Source: Actinomadura sp. J1-007 (GTDB lineage Bacteria; Actinomycetota; Actinomycetes; Streptosporangiales; Streptosporangiaceae). From it: DNA of 64,000 bases. The notes under the pieces are model-generated. The model was not told the DNA's origin, did no database searches, and saw only the letters and a program-made list of their open reading frames with translations. This document shows, one piece after another, positions 9,247-18,111 of the stretch (within the stretch, counting starts at the first letter, position 1; each line of letters opens with the position of its first letter). The position numbers and the translations under genes are program-made. Location of the stretch: contig NZ_WING01000001.1 of NCBI RefSeq assembly GCF_009793335.1, positions 1,054,001 through 1,118,000 of the forward strand, read 5' to 3'.

Positions 9247-9794
9247 CCCGCACCACCGCCGTTCGCGCCGTCCCCGCCCGCGCCGTCCCCCTCGGCGCGG
9301 CCGTAGCGGCCGCCGCGGACGGCCAGCACCACCGAGGCGATCATGGTGGCCAGGATCGCGATCCCGATCACCATCATGACCAGCATCTTCGGGCCCATCA
9401 GCGCCATGCCGAGGTCGGCCGTCGGGTCGGCGGGCGGGCGGCCGCGCCGTTCCGGCCAGCGGACGAGGAGGATCCCCGCCGCCATCACGGCGAAGAGCCC
9501 GCCGGAGACCAGCAGCGCGCCGCGCCGGTTGTGCACCATCGTCATCGGCATCAGCCCGGCCGGGTTCATCATGTACATGATCATGAAGACGGCCATCACC
9601 AGCATCTCCATGACCATCATCAGGACGACCAGCGCGCCGAGGTACTGGAGGCCCGCGAGCAGCAGCAGCCCCGCCACGCACAGGAACGACGCGAGCAGCG
9701 AGAACGTCGCCCGCGCCATCGAGTCGACCGCGAACACCGCGACGCCGGTCCCGACCGCCGCGGCGGCCAGTGCCCAGAACGCGAACGTCTGCAT
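9243..9794 (-). CDS. nuoJ: complex I membrane subunit NuoJ
   Basis: A 183-residue subunit with about five predicted transmembrane helices. The conserved helix-3 block GLQYLGALVVLMMVMEMLVM is present, though family members more often read YVGAIVVLFLFVVMM. The C-terminal tail is Gly/Ala-rich and hydrophilic. ATG start at 9794, 9 nt after the nuoH stop. A methionine-rich run (MAVFMIMYMMNPAGLMPMTM) in the middle is unusual and is supported by clear coding bias. Confidence 0.88.
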   Translation of the reverse strand: MQTFAFWALAAAAVGTGVAVFAVDSMARATFSLLASFLCVAGLLLLAGLQYLGALVVLMMVMEMLVMAVFMIMYMMNPAGLMPMTMVHNRRGALLVSGGLFAVMAAGILLVRWPERRGRPPADPTADLGMALMGPKMLVMMVIGIAILATMIASVVLAVRGGRYGRAEGDGAGGDGANGGGAG

Positions 9795-9803
9795 GTCCCC
9801 CCC

Positions 9804-10700
9804 TCAGTCCAGGACGACGATTCCGACGACGAGCATCTGGAGCAGCGTGGCCGGGATCAGGACCGTCCACGCCGCCGTCATGAAGCGGTCCATCCGCAGC
9901 GCCGGGAGCCACTGACGCGACCAGACCAGCACCGCCAGAACGGCCCCCGTCTTCAGGAGCGTCCAGAGCCATCCCGGTAGGAGCGGCCCGCCGTCGCCGC
10001 CGAGGAACAGCGGGACGGCCATCGCCGCCGCGACCACCAGCAGCAGGTACCGGCCCGCGAGGAACACCAGGCGGTCCGGGCCTGTCAGCTCGACGGCCGC
10101 CCCGCCCGCGAGGTCGTTCCCGGCCGGATGCCCGAGCGGGCCCCAGAACGCCATCGCGACCGCCGAGAGCAGGTACACCGCGAACGCGACCGGCATCCAC
10201 ACCGCGAACCACAGCCCGCCCTGAGCGTGCGCGATCTCGTCCACCCGCAGCGACCCGGCCCCGAGCGCGGCCGTGATCAGCGCGAACATGTGCGGCAGCT
10301 CGTACGCCAGGCCCTGCGCGACGAACCGGTACCCGCCGACGAGCCCGTACGCCGAGTTCGCGCCCCAACCGGCCAGCCACACCGCGCCCCAGACCACGAC
10401 CTCCATCGCGTTGAACCACACGACGCCGACCGTCAGGTCCGCGACCGCGCGCCCGCCGAGCGGCACCACGACCGCGCCCAGCACCGCCGCGAGCGGCAGC
10501 GCGACGACGCCGATCCGCGTCAGGAGCCGGTCGGGCGCGAGCGTGCGGCGGCGCTGCTGGACGAGCAGCCGTACGCCCTCGTACAGCGGGTCGCGGAAGC
10601 CGCCCCCGGCCAGCACCGCGTCGAGCGCGGCGGCGGCGTACACCAGCAGGGCCAGCGCGAACGGCAGCGCCACCACGGCCCAGACGGGGGACTCACGCAT
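9804..10700 (-). CDS. nuoH: complex I membrane subunit NuoH
   Basis: A 298-residue quinone-site subunit at the junction of membrane and peripheral arms. Eight helices are predicted. The family loops are degraded: where canonical NuoH has a highly charged quinone-chamber loop with several conserved Glu, this protein keeps only scattered acidic positions (LRVDEIAHAQGG, DRFMTAAW). The start ATG lies inside the end of the preceding gene (8-nt overlap). The relaxed quinone-chamber loops agree with the partner NuoB/NuoD-like fusion having lost its redox cofactor. Confidence 0.85.
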   Translation of the reverse strand: MRESPVWAVVALPFALALLVYAAAALDAVLAGGGFRDPLYEGVRLLVQQRRRTLAPDRLLTRIGVVALPLAAVLGAVVVPLGGRAVADLTVGVVWFNAMEVVVWGAVWLAGWGANSAYGLVGGYRFVAQGLAYELPHMFALITAALGAGSLRVDEIAHAQGGLWFAVWMPVAFAVYLLSAVAMAFWGPLGHPAGNDLAGGAAVELTGPDRLVFLAGRYLLLVVAAAMAVPLFLGGDGGPLLPGWLWTLLKTGAVLAVLVWSRQWLPALRMDRFMTAAWTVLIPATLLQMLVVGIVVLD

Positions 10701-11820
10701 CCGCGCCTCCCGACAGGTCGGGGTCCAGGCTCGCCACGATCAGCCGCGCCTCGCCCAGCTCCACCCCGTCCAGCAGCTCGGGCAGGACGGCCAGGGCCGC
10801 GCCGGACGGCTCGTCCCGCGGAACGGCCCGGCCGTCGATCTGCGCGAGCCACCCGTCGAGCCGTGCCGCGACGTCGCCTTCGGGGAGCCCGTACCGTCCG
10901 GCGAGTTCGGGCGTGACCGTTCCGACGCCGCGCGTCATCCAGCGCAGCGCCCACGAACGTCCGATCCAGCGCGCGAACGCGTCCAAGCCCGGCGACCGTC
11001 CGTCCAGCACCGCGTCCCGCAACTCCGCGGCCCGGCGCGCCGCCGCGGGCCACCCCGCCACCTCCGCCAGCCGCCCGACGCTGTCGAGCCGCCGCGCGAC
11101 CGGCCGCCCGCCCCAGAACGACCCGCCGCCGCCCCGTTCGACCACCGTCACGTCGGCGGCCTGCACCACATCGCCCTGGAGCGACAGATCGACCCGCAGC
11201 CCGGCGGGCCACGCGTTCAGAACGGGCCCGAGCGGCACATGCAGGACGTCCAGCCGCAGCCCATCGCGGTCATCGGCCCGTTCCGCCATGGCGAGCCCGG
11301 CCGGCGCACCCATGTGATGCGCATGCCCGCCCATATCGTGCCCGCCGTGCCCGTGGCCCATCCCGGCCTGGCCGTTCCCCATCCCCCCGTGCTCGTCGCC
11401 CATCTCCGCGTGCCCGTGGCCCATCCCCTCGTGCTCGTCGGCGCTCTCGGGCGTCCAGAACCCGGCGGCCGCGCGCGCCTGCGCGTCCGAACGCTGCGCG
11501 TCGAGGTCGGCGAGCCGTTCGACGGCGCCGTCCAGCGCGCGGGCGACGTCCTCCGGGGACGTCCCGCCGGGCAGATCGACGCGCGCACGCGGACCGGGGA
11601 CGTCCCGCCAGACGACCTCGACGGCCTCGGCGAGCTCCGCCCCCGGCTCGCCGCACACGACGACGAGTCCCGTCTCGGCGGGGGACGCCGCGGCCCGCCA
11701 ACCGCGCCGCCGCAGCTCCGCCTCCACCGCAAGCCGCGCCCGCGTCCCGTCCGCCGCGGCTACGACGAACGGCCTCGGACGCGCCGCCGCGTACCGGGCG
11801 AGGACCTCCCTCACGCCCAT
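10693..11820 (-). CDS. NuoB/NuoD-like fusion without Fe-S ligands, His-rich linker
   Basis: A 375-residue protein occupying the operon slot where nuoB, nuoC and nuoD would sit. Residues 1-85 align by eye with NuoB: SPAETGLVVVCGEPG and VWRDVPGPRARV parallel SPRQADVMIVAG and VYDQMPEPRWVI. All cysteines that bind cluster N2 are gone; the only Cys is C56. Residues 190-375 parallel NuoD: PLGPVLNAWPAGLRVDLSL, RLDSVGRLAEVAGWPAAARR, MTRGVGTVTPELAGRYGL and EARLIVASLDPD. Between them lies a His/Met/Gly-rich segment (about 129-170, e.g. HDMGGHAHHMG) that could bind metal. Homology is my inference from motif parallels. It overlaps nuoA (10 nt) and nuoH (8 nt). Confidence 0.6.
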   Translation of the reverse strand: MGVREVLARYAAARPRPFVVAAADGTRARLAVEAELRRRGWRAAASPAETGLVVVCGEPGAELAEAVEVVWRDVPGPRARVDLPGGTSPEDVARALDGAVERLADLDAQRSDAQARAAAGFWTPESADEHEGMGHGHAEMGDEHGGMGNGQAGMGHGHGGHDMGGHAHHMGAPAGLAMAERADDRDGLRLDVLHVPLGPVLNAWPAGLRVDLSLQGDVVQAADVTVVERGGGGSFWGGRPVARRLDSVGRLAEVAGWPAAARRAAELRDAVLDGRSPGLDAFARWIGRSWALRWMTRGVGTVTPELAGRYGLPEGDVAARLDGWLAQIDGRAVPRDEPSGAALAVLPELLDGVELGEARLIVASLDPDLSGGADA

Positions 11821-12158
11821 CGGAACGCGCCCTCCCGCCACGCGTACAGCACCCCGACCAGCAGCAACGCGAGGAACAGGAACATCTCCACGACGGCCTT
11901 CGCCCCCATCGACGCCACGACGAGCGCCCACGGGAACATGAAGACCATCTCCATGTCGAACGCGAGGAAGACCATCGTCACCGCGTACCACCGCGCGTGG
12001 TAGCGGGACAGCGCGTGCTCGCGCGGACGGGCGCCCGACAGGAACGGACCGGCATCCACCGTCCCGGGCGGCGCCAGCACGGACGAGACGGCGTAGACGG
12101 CCGCGACCACGGCTCCGACCAGCCCGGCCAGGGCGAGAACGGCGACGTACGGCTGCAT
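11811..12158 (-). CDS. nuoA: complex I membrane subunit NuoA
   Basis: First gene of the operon, 115 residues, three predicted helices. The signature FDMEMVFMFPWALV (acidic pair in helix 2) and the preceding RYHARWYAVTMVFLAFD are characteristic of NuoA. The start ATG at 12158 has an AAAGGGG ribosome site (about 12165-12171). The gene is divergent from the Asp-box membrane protein, so the shared 254-bp gap should hold both promoters. I see no clear -35/-10 pair there. Confidence 0.92.
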   Translation of the reverse strand: MQPYVAVLALAGLVGAVVAAVYAVSSVLAPPGTVDAGPFLSGARPREHALSRYHARWYAVTMVFLAFDMEMVFMFPWALVVASMGAKAVVEMFLFLALLLVGVLYAWREGAFRWA

Positions 12159-12412
12159 CGGCGCCCCTTTCCGCGAACGGCCGGGACCGACCGGCCGCCC
12201 ACGGTCGGTGTACCTGATCTTCGAGCTCGGAAACCTCCCGGGGGTACGTGTCTCCTGAGCGCGAACGGCACGCGACGCCGACCGCCCGGCCGTCCGCCCC
12301 GCGTTCACGTCGCGTTGCCGCGATCGCCCGGACCGCCTCCCGCGCTTCGCCTTCCTCTCGCCGTCGCACGTTTCGTACACTTCGCCTTTGTGCTGTCACG
12401 AAGGGGGCGTAC

Positions 12413-15399
12413 GTGAGCACATCCGGCGACCATGAGGACCGGGAACGTGCGGCACCACCACCCGTACCCCCTGCCCCGCCCCCGAACTGGGGCCGCCCGA
12501 CGTACGACGACACCAGCGACGACAAACTCGTCGCAAGCTGGCGCGCCACCCCATCCCCGGAGCCCGCCCCCGCATCACCTACGTCCACTCCCGCCACCAC
12601 CCCGGCCCCGTCTACGTCCGCGCCCAATCCGCAGACCGCCCCCGATCCCACAGCCGCCGCGCCCCCGAACACCGCTCCCCCGCAGCTCCCGCCTCCGGCC
12701 GCACCCACTCCCACAGCTCCCGCAGCCACCCCACCGACCGACCGGCCCGTGCAGCCGCTCCAACCTGCACCTGCACCTGCACCTGCGCCTCAGGCACCTT
12801 CCGGCCCCACAGCCGCGCCCGAACACGCGCACCCTTCCTCCACGCCCCCCGCGACTCCGTCCACAGCGCCCGAGCCGCCCTGGACGTCCGTTCCGCCACC
12901 CGCCGAGACGCCGCGTTCCGCAGCCGCGCCGATGCCTCCGGCCGCAACGGCGTCTCCGTCCGCCCGCACCTCAACGCCCCGGCTCACGACTCCATCCGCA
13001 TCGACGCCCTCCGGTACGGGAGCGCGGCCGTGGCCTCGTTCTGCGGCGACGGGTCCGCAGGCTTCGGTGCGTCCGGGAGGGCCGCCGTCGCGTTCGACCT
13101 CCTCGTCGTCCGGCGGTGTGGCCCAAGAAGCGGCCCAAGCACTGCCGCCTCCGCCCCACCCCCGCCTTCGTCCCCGCCACCAGAGGCCCCGCCACCGGAG
13201 GCCCCGCTGGCGGGGGTGCCACAAACGGACGGCTCGTCGTTCGAGCGGCCCCGCGCGACGCCGACACCTCCCCGCCCGGGACCCCAGCGGATCTTCCGTC
13301 CGGGGTTGCGGTCGGGGATCGCGGTCGCGGCCGTGGCGGCGCTCGTGGCGGGCGGCGCCGTGTACCTCCTCCGCGACGGCGGGTCCGGCGGGGACGCCGC
13401 CGGCGGCGGCAAGGGCGGCGAGGGCGGGGCGCGCGACGCGTCCGGGATCTTCGCCGTGCAGCCCGCGCTGTACGACGGGCACGAGCAGTCCATCAGCGGC
13501 GTCGCGGTGCGCGGCGGCGTCGCGGTGACCGTGGGCAGCGAGACCGTGGACCGGCCGCGCGGCCAGTTCCTGGTCTCCGCGGACGGCGGCCAGGGCTGGG
13601 CCCTCGGGAACGTCGAGCCCCCCGGCGACCCGGCGGACGTCCCGCGCGTGGTCGCGGCCGGCGCGAAGACTTGGGCGGCGCTCGGGGACGGCCCGTCCGG
13701 CGTCGCCACCTGGACCAGCGCGGACGGGCGGACGTGGACGCCCCGCGCAGGCGACAAGGCCGTGTTCACCGCCGGCGACAAGGTGACGGCGGTCGCCGCC
13801 ACCGCGTCGGGGTTCGCGGCGGTCGGGACGTCCGGGCAGGGGCAGGCCGTGCTGTGGACGTCCCCGGACGGAACGGCGTGGACGCGTACGACGCCGTCCC
13901 TGCCCGGCGTCCGCCCGGAACGGCTGGCGGCGAGCGGCGACACGCTCGTCCTCCAGAGCAAGGGCGAGGTGTGGCGGTCGGCGGACGCCGGGCGTACCTG
14001 GTCGCGCGCCGAGATCCCGCAGAGCGACGGGTCGTACGGCTCGGTCGTCGGGCTGGCCGCCGGGCCCGGCGGGTTCTTCGCGGCGCGGGAGGGCCGCCGC
14101 ACCAGCGGTTCGTCCAAGCATCCGAAGAGGCGCGGGCTCGCGGTGTTCTTCCGTTCCGCGGACGGGGTGAGCTGGGCGCGGTCGAGCACGATCGACCGCC
14201 GCACCTACGCGCGGCTCGCGGCGTTCGGCGGGTCGGACGCCGGGCTCGCCGTGCTGATCCCGCTCACCGACGGGCGGGTCGCGGTCCAGCGCAGCGGCGA
14301 CGGCGTCACCTGGGACAACGTGGAACGGCTCCCCGGCGACGGCGGGCGGAAGGCGGACGGGACGGCCGCGCTGCCGAAGGGAGTTCTCGTCGCGGGCCGC
14401 CAGGACACCGGCGCGTACCTCGCCGCGCCCGGGGCCAGGCACGGCGACATCGACCTGCTCGGCGTGCCCGGCGCGGTGACGCCCGACCGCACGGTGGCCC
14501 GGCTCGCGTCCGGCGGCGGGACGACCCTCGCGGTCGGCAGCGGCGGCGGCGACGCGGCCGTGTGGACGACCAGGGACGGCGCGTCGTGGACGCGCGCGGG
14601 CGGCACCGGGCTCGCGGGCCCCGGCCTCCAGCGGATCACTGCGGCGGCGTACGGCCCGAAGGGCTGGGTCGCCGCCGGCCGCGGCGCGAACCGCACCCGC
14701 CCCCTCCTGCTCACCTCCGCCGACGGCGCCGCCTGGAACACGGCCGCAGGAGTGCCCGCGTTCAAGGACGGCGAGCTGACCGGCGCCGCGTACGGCCCGC
14801 GAGGCTACGTCGTCGCGGGCCCCGCCGGAACGTGGCGGTCGGACGACCTCACCTCCTGGCACGCCGGGACCGGCGACGTCAAGGGCGCGGAACCGCGCGA
14901 CGTCGCCGCCGTCTCGTCCGGTTACGTCGCGGTCGGCGAGGACGGCGACGGCAAGCCCGCCGTGTGGACGTCACCCGACGGCGGCGAGTGGAGCGCGTCC
15001 ACCGCGCCCGCACTGCCCGCCGGGACGTCGTTCACGCAGGTCGTCGCACGCGGCGACACCCTCACCGCGCTCGCGTCCGGGAACGGGCGGGCCGCCGTCG
15101 CCGTGTCGTCCGACGCGGGCCGGACGTGGCGCGCCCAGCCCCTCCAGGCGAGCGAGCTGACCGCCGCGCTCGCCGGTCCGCGCGGGTTCGTCGTGGCGGG
15201 AAGCCCGGCCGGCGGCTCCGACGTGGCGCTGTGGGCCTCGGCGGACGGGACGTCCTGGCGAACGATCCGCCCGCGCGGGCGCGGCCTCGACGGCGACGGC
15301 GCGCAACGCCTCACCGCCCTCACCGCGCAGGGCGACGGCCTCCTCGCGGTCGGCACGGACGGCGCCACCCCGACCCTCTGGCACACCCCCCTCCCCTGA
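12413..15399 (+). CDS. Asp-box (BNR-repeat) type II membrane protein, frame break in Pro-rich linker
   Basis: GTG start with AAGGGGG at 12401-12407. The N-terminal cytoplasmic part is proline-rich and carries a WGRPTYDD motif. A single transmembrane helix (GIAVAAVAALVAGGAVYLL) precedes an extracellular region with at least ten WxSxDGxxW-type Asp-box repeats (e.g. WTSADGRTWTP, WTSPDGTAWTR, WASADGTSWRT), predicting a six- or seven-bladed beta-propeller. The function is unknown; such propellers bind glycans or proteins. The reading frame moves by one missing base somewhere in about 13110-13170, within C-rich sequence. With it restored the protein is 995 residues. Confidence 0.75.
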
Positions 15400-15408
15400 C
15401 GCCGCGCA

Positions 15409-15426
15409 CCCCGCCCGTCCGCGGGG
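15409..15426. terminator. hairpin between convergent genes
   Basis: CCCCGC/GCGGGG stem with a 6-nt loop, extended by partial pairing outside, in the 41-nt gap between the Asp-box gene and the convergent regulator. Probably bidirectional. Confidence 0.5.
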
Positions 15427-15440
15427 CGCTCGGCGCGGGC

Positions 15441-15926
15441 TCAGGGCGCGGGCGGGTGGGTGCGGGCGTGGTCGGCTCGGGCGCGGTCGGCTCGGGCGGC
15501 GGCGAGGATCATCTCGTCCACGACCCAGCGGGCCTGCGGCGACAGGTCGACCAGGGCGCGCAGCACCTCGGGGCGGACGGCGCCGTTCTCGACCTCGCGG
15601 CGCAGCGCCTTCATGGTGAGGTCGTCGTCGATCGGGCCGGACTCGCCCGGGAAGCCGAAGTAGCCGATCGGCACGCCGAAGAACGTGGCGAGCGCCGTCA
15701 GCGTCTTCAGCTGCGGGTTGTCCTGGCGGCCGGTGCGCAGCTTCCACACGGTGGTGGACGAGATGTCCTCCCCGGTGGCGCGCGCGATCGCCGCCGCCGT
15801 CTCCACGTTGTTGCGCGGCGGCTCGGCGTGCGGCGGCCACAGGTTCCGGATCAGCCATTCGACCTTCTCCGCCAGCGTCGCCGCCGGGGAGACCCCCTCG
15901 ATGGTTCGCGCCCGATCCGCGTCCAC
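15441..15926 (-). CDS. EspR-like XRE helix-turn-helix regulator
   Basis: A 161-residue DNA-binding protein. Layout and wording match the EspR/XRE type of actinobacteria: a leading helix (LAEKVEWLIRNLWPPH), an HTH (VETAAAIARATGEDISSTTVWKLRTGRQ), then LKTLTALATFFGVPIGYF and a C-terminal dimerisation helix with LSPQARWVVDEMI. Family members act as nucleoid-associated regulators. GTG start at 15926. It is divergent from the hypothetical membrane protein at 16136. Targets cannot be told from the sequence. Confidence 0.75.
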   Translation of the reverse strand: MDADRARTIEGVSPAATLAEKVEWLIRNLWPPHAEPPRNNVETAAAIARATGEDISSTTVWKLRTGRQDNPQLKTLTALATFFGVPIGYFGFPGESGPIDDDLTMKALRREVENGAVRPEVLRALVDLSPQARWVVDEMILAAARADRARADHARTHPPAP

Positions 15927-16135
15927 GGCACCCTCCAGAATCGTCCGTCCAACGACTTTAGTTGACCGATGCCGTGTCCGTCAGCCAAGGACACGGACGG
16001 GTCCCGCTCGGTATCAAGGTGATCACGGAACCCTAACCTTCGTCCCGCCCGCCGTGTCGGGAGCGGGACCGCCCCCCGGACGCTGGTTGCATCGGGTCAC
16101 TGATCGCAGGTCATCGTCGGGGGAGGTGGCCGCCT

Positions 16136-16999
16136 GTGACGGTTCGCGCCCGCTCGCGCGGACGGGTGGGACGCGCACTCGCGCTGGCCGCCGCCGCGAC
16201 GTTCGGCGCCGCCGCTCCCGGCCTCCCCGCTCCCCCGCCGGACGAACGCGGCGCGCCGCTGGACGTCGCCGCGCCGATCACCGCAGCCGCCCTCCTGCTC
16301 GCGGCGTCCCTGATGCGCCGGTTCCGCCCCCATCCCGCCCCGTCCCCCCAGGACACCAATCCCCCAAGCCCGCAGAACGCGGACAACCGCCCCGCCACCA
16401 CCCACGCGTCCGCGCACGCCCCCGTTCCCGGCGGAGCAGCCGACGGTGCGGCGGCGACGGCCCGCGAACTGGCGCGTCCCCACGGCGTCGGCGTGGTCGG
16501 CCCCGGCGCGGACGGGTTCGTTCGCGCGGTGCTCGTCGAGCTGCTGACCCGCGAGCCGTCCCGGACGAACGTCGTCGTCATGCGCGCGGAGCTGGACCGC
16601 CTGTTCGGCGACGGCCTCGGCGAGGAGCTGCGTTACGCGCCGGACGCCCGGCTGCACGTCTTCGACCGTTCCGAGGACGCCGCCGCCCACCTCGAACTCG
16701 AACTGCTCACGGCCGCCGCCGAACGCGCCAACCCCGACCTCAGCCCGACCGGCGGCCGCGACCTGCCCGCCACGTTCTGGATCCGCGCGCCCGGCCCGGA
16801 CGACGCCGCCGTCCCGCCCCTCGCCCGGCGCGGCCTCGCGCACGGCCTCGTCACGCTGGTGAACGGACCGTGGCCGCACGGCCCGACCCGCACGGTGGAA
16901 CGGGACGGCGGGCTCACCGGAACGGGCCGCACGGTCCCGGTGCTCACGCGCGCCGACGCGCTGGCCCGGATGCGCGACCACCTGGCCGCCGACCGCTGA
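16136..16999 (+). CDS. hypothetical membrane protein resembling part of LysM/BTAD-type regulators
   Basis: A 287-residue protein starting at GTG 16136. Two hydrophobic segments lie in the first 65 residues (ALALAAAATFGAAAPG; ITAAALLLAASLM), then a Pro/Ala linker and a soluble domain with GVGVVGPGADGFVRAVLVEL and TNVVVMRAELDRLFGD. Similar segments occur in the middle of long actinomycete membrane regulators that also carry LysM and BTAD domains, but neither of those domains is present. I do not recognise a function. Confidence 0.6.
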   Translation: MTVRARSRGRVGRALALAAAATFGAAAPGLPAPPPDERGAPLDVAAPITAAALLLAASLMRRFRPHPAPSPQDTNPPSPQNADNRPATTHASAHAPVPGGAADGAAATARELARPHGVGVVGPGADGFVRAVLVELLTREPSRTNVVVMRAELDRLFGDGLGEELRYAPDARLHVFDRSEDAAAHLELELLTAAAERANPDLSPTGGRDLPATFWIRAPGPDDAAVPPLARRGLAHGLVTLVNGPWPHGPTRTVERDGGLTGTGRTVPVLTRADALARMRDHLAADR

Positions 17000-17018
17000 C
17001 CATCCGCCCCGCGACGAG

Positions 17019-17063
17019 TTGCAAAGCCTCTTTGCCAACAAGCATTGCAAATAGGCTTTGCAA
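17019..17063. promoter_or_regulatory. tandem operators before the repressor/MMPL exporter operon
   Basis: Two perfect dyads stand in tandem: GCAAAG-CCT-CTTTGC (17021-17035) and TTGCAAA-TAGGC-TTTGCAA (17045-17063). In addition the outer arms TTGCAAAGCCT (17019-17029) and AGGCTTTGCAA (17053-17063) pair with each other. The block ends 17 nt before the repressor ATG and is AT-rich relative to its surroundings, as expected for an autoregulated promoter. Confidence 0.75.
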
Positions 17064-17080
17064 GCATTAGCGTCAGCGCC

Positions 17081-18000
17081 ATGACCGAGCAACCGCCACC
17101 GAAGGAGCTCACCGACCCCGAACAGGTGCGCCTGCTCGCCCACCCGCTGCGGCAGCGCATCGCCCAGATCCTCAGGAACGGCCCCGTCTCCTCCACCTCG
17201 CTCGCGCGCGAACTCGGCGAGAGCACCGGCTCGACGAGCTACCACCTGCGGCGGCTCGCCAAGTACGGCTTCGTCGAGGAGGTGCCCGAGCTGGCCAAGG
17301 GCCGCGAGCGCTGGTGGCGGGTCGTCCCCGGCGACCGCCGCCTCCCCCGTACAGCAGGCAGTCGCCGCGGATGCGGGAGGCCGTCGGGCAGATGCTCCGC
17401 ACGGAGTACGCCGACGAGATGGAACTGCTCGAACGGTTCCAGCGGGCCCGCGACGGGCTCGGCCCGTGGGGGGACGCCCTGCTGTTCTCGTACTCGACCG
17501 TCACGCTCGCGCCCGAACAGGTACGGCCGTTCTTCGAGGAGTACATCGCGCTGATCTACCGCTACCGCGTCCCGGACGGCGAGCCCCGCCCGCCGGGCAC
17601 CCGCACGCTGCACGCCAGGTTCCGCGCGTTCCCCGAGGTCACCGAAGCAGAAGCAGAAGCCACCACAGAAAGGACGCAGCCACCCAGCACCCCGGCGAAC
17701 GCGGGCGACGACACAGAAGCAACGCAACCAGCCGGCACCGCCGCGGACGCGCGCGACCGCACGGAAGGACCACAGCCGACCACCGCCGCCACGGACGCTA
17801 CGGACGCGGGCGACAACGCAGAAGAAACGCGTCCGCCCGGCCCCACGGCGAACGCAGCACACGGCGCGAAAGAAACGCGACCGCCCGACGCCACTGCGAA
17901 CGCGGGCGACAACGCAGAAAGGACCCACCCGCCCGGCGCCGTTACGGACGCGCCGGACGGTGCGGATGGGGCGAAGGAGGCGCCGGACGGGATCCAGTGA
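17081..18000 (+). CDS. ArsR-like winged-helix repressor, frame break at C-run, repetitive tail
   Basis: The N-terminus is a winged helix: VRLLAHPLRQRIAQIL, SSTSLARELGESTGSTSYHLRRL and GFVEEV, typical of ArsR/helix-turn-helix_20 regulators. The frame changes at the CCCCC run near 17345-17349. Downstream the second frame continues the family sequence (YSRQSPRMREAVGQM, MELLERFQRARD, FFEEYIALIYRYRVP). With one base restored it is 306 residues. After about residue 190 comes a tail of degenerate 17-18-residue repeats built on TANAGDNAE.TRPPG, which is not part of the normal family. The gene lies 111 nt upstream of an MMPL exporter that it probably represses. Confidence 0.72.
17650..17990 (+). repeat. 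degenerate in-frame repeats in repressor C-terminal tail
   Basis: About six imperfect copies of a 45-60-nt unit encoding variants of TANAGDNAE-TRPPG; the units are rich in Ala, Thr, Pro and acidic residues. Likely an unstructured tail. Confidence 0.65.
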
Positions 18001-18111
18001 ACGGCCCCGGGCCGTCGAGTGGCAGCTCGACGGCCCGGGTGAAGGAAGCCGCATCGCCACGCCGAGGCGTGGTCATCCGTGTACGACCTCCATCGGAAAG
18101 GAGAGCACTTC

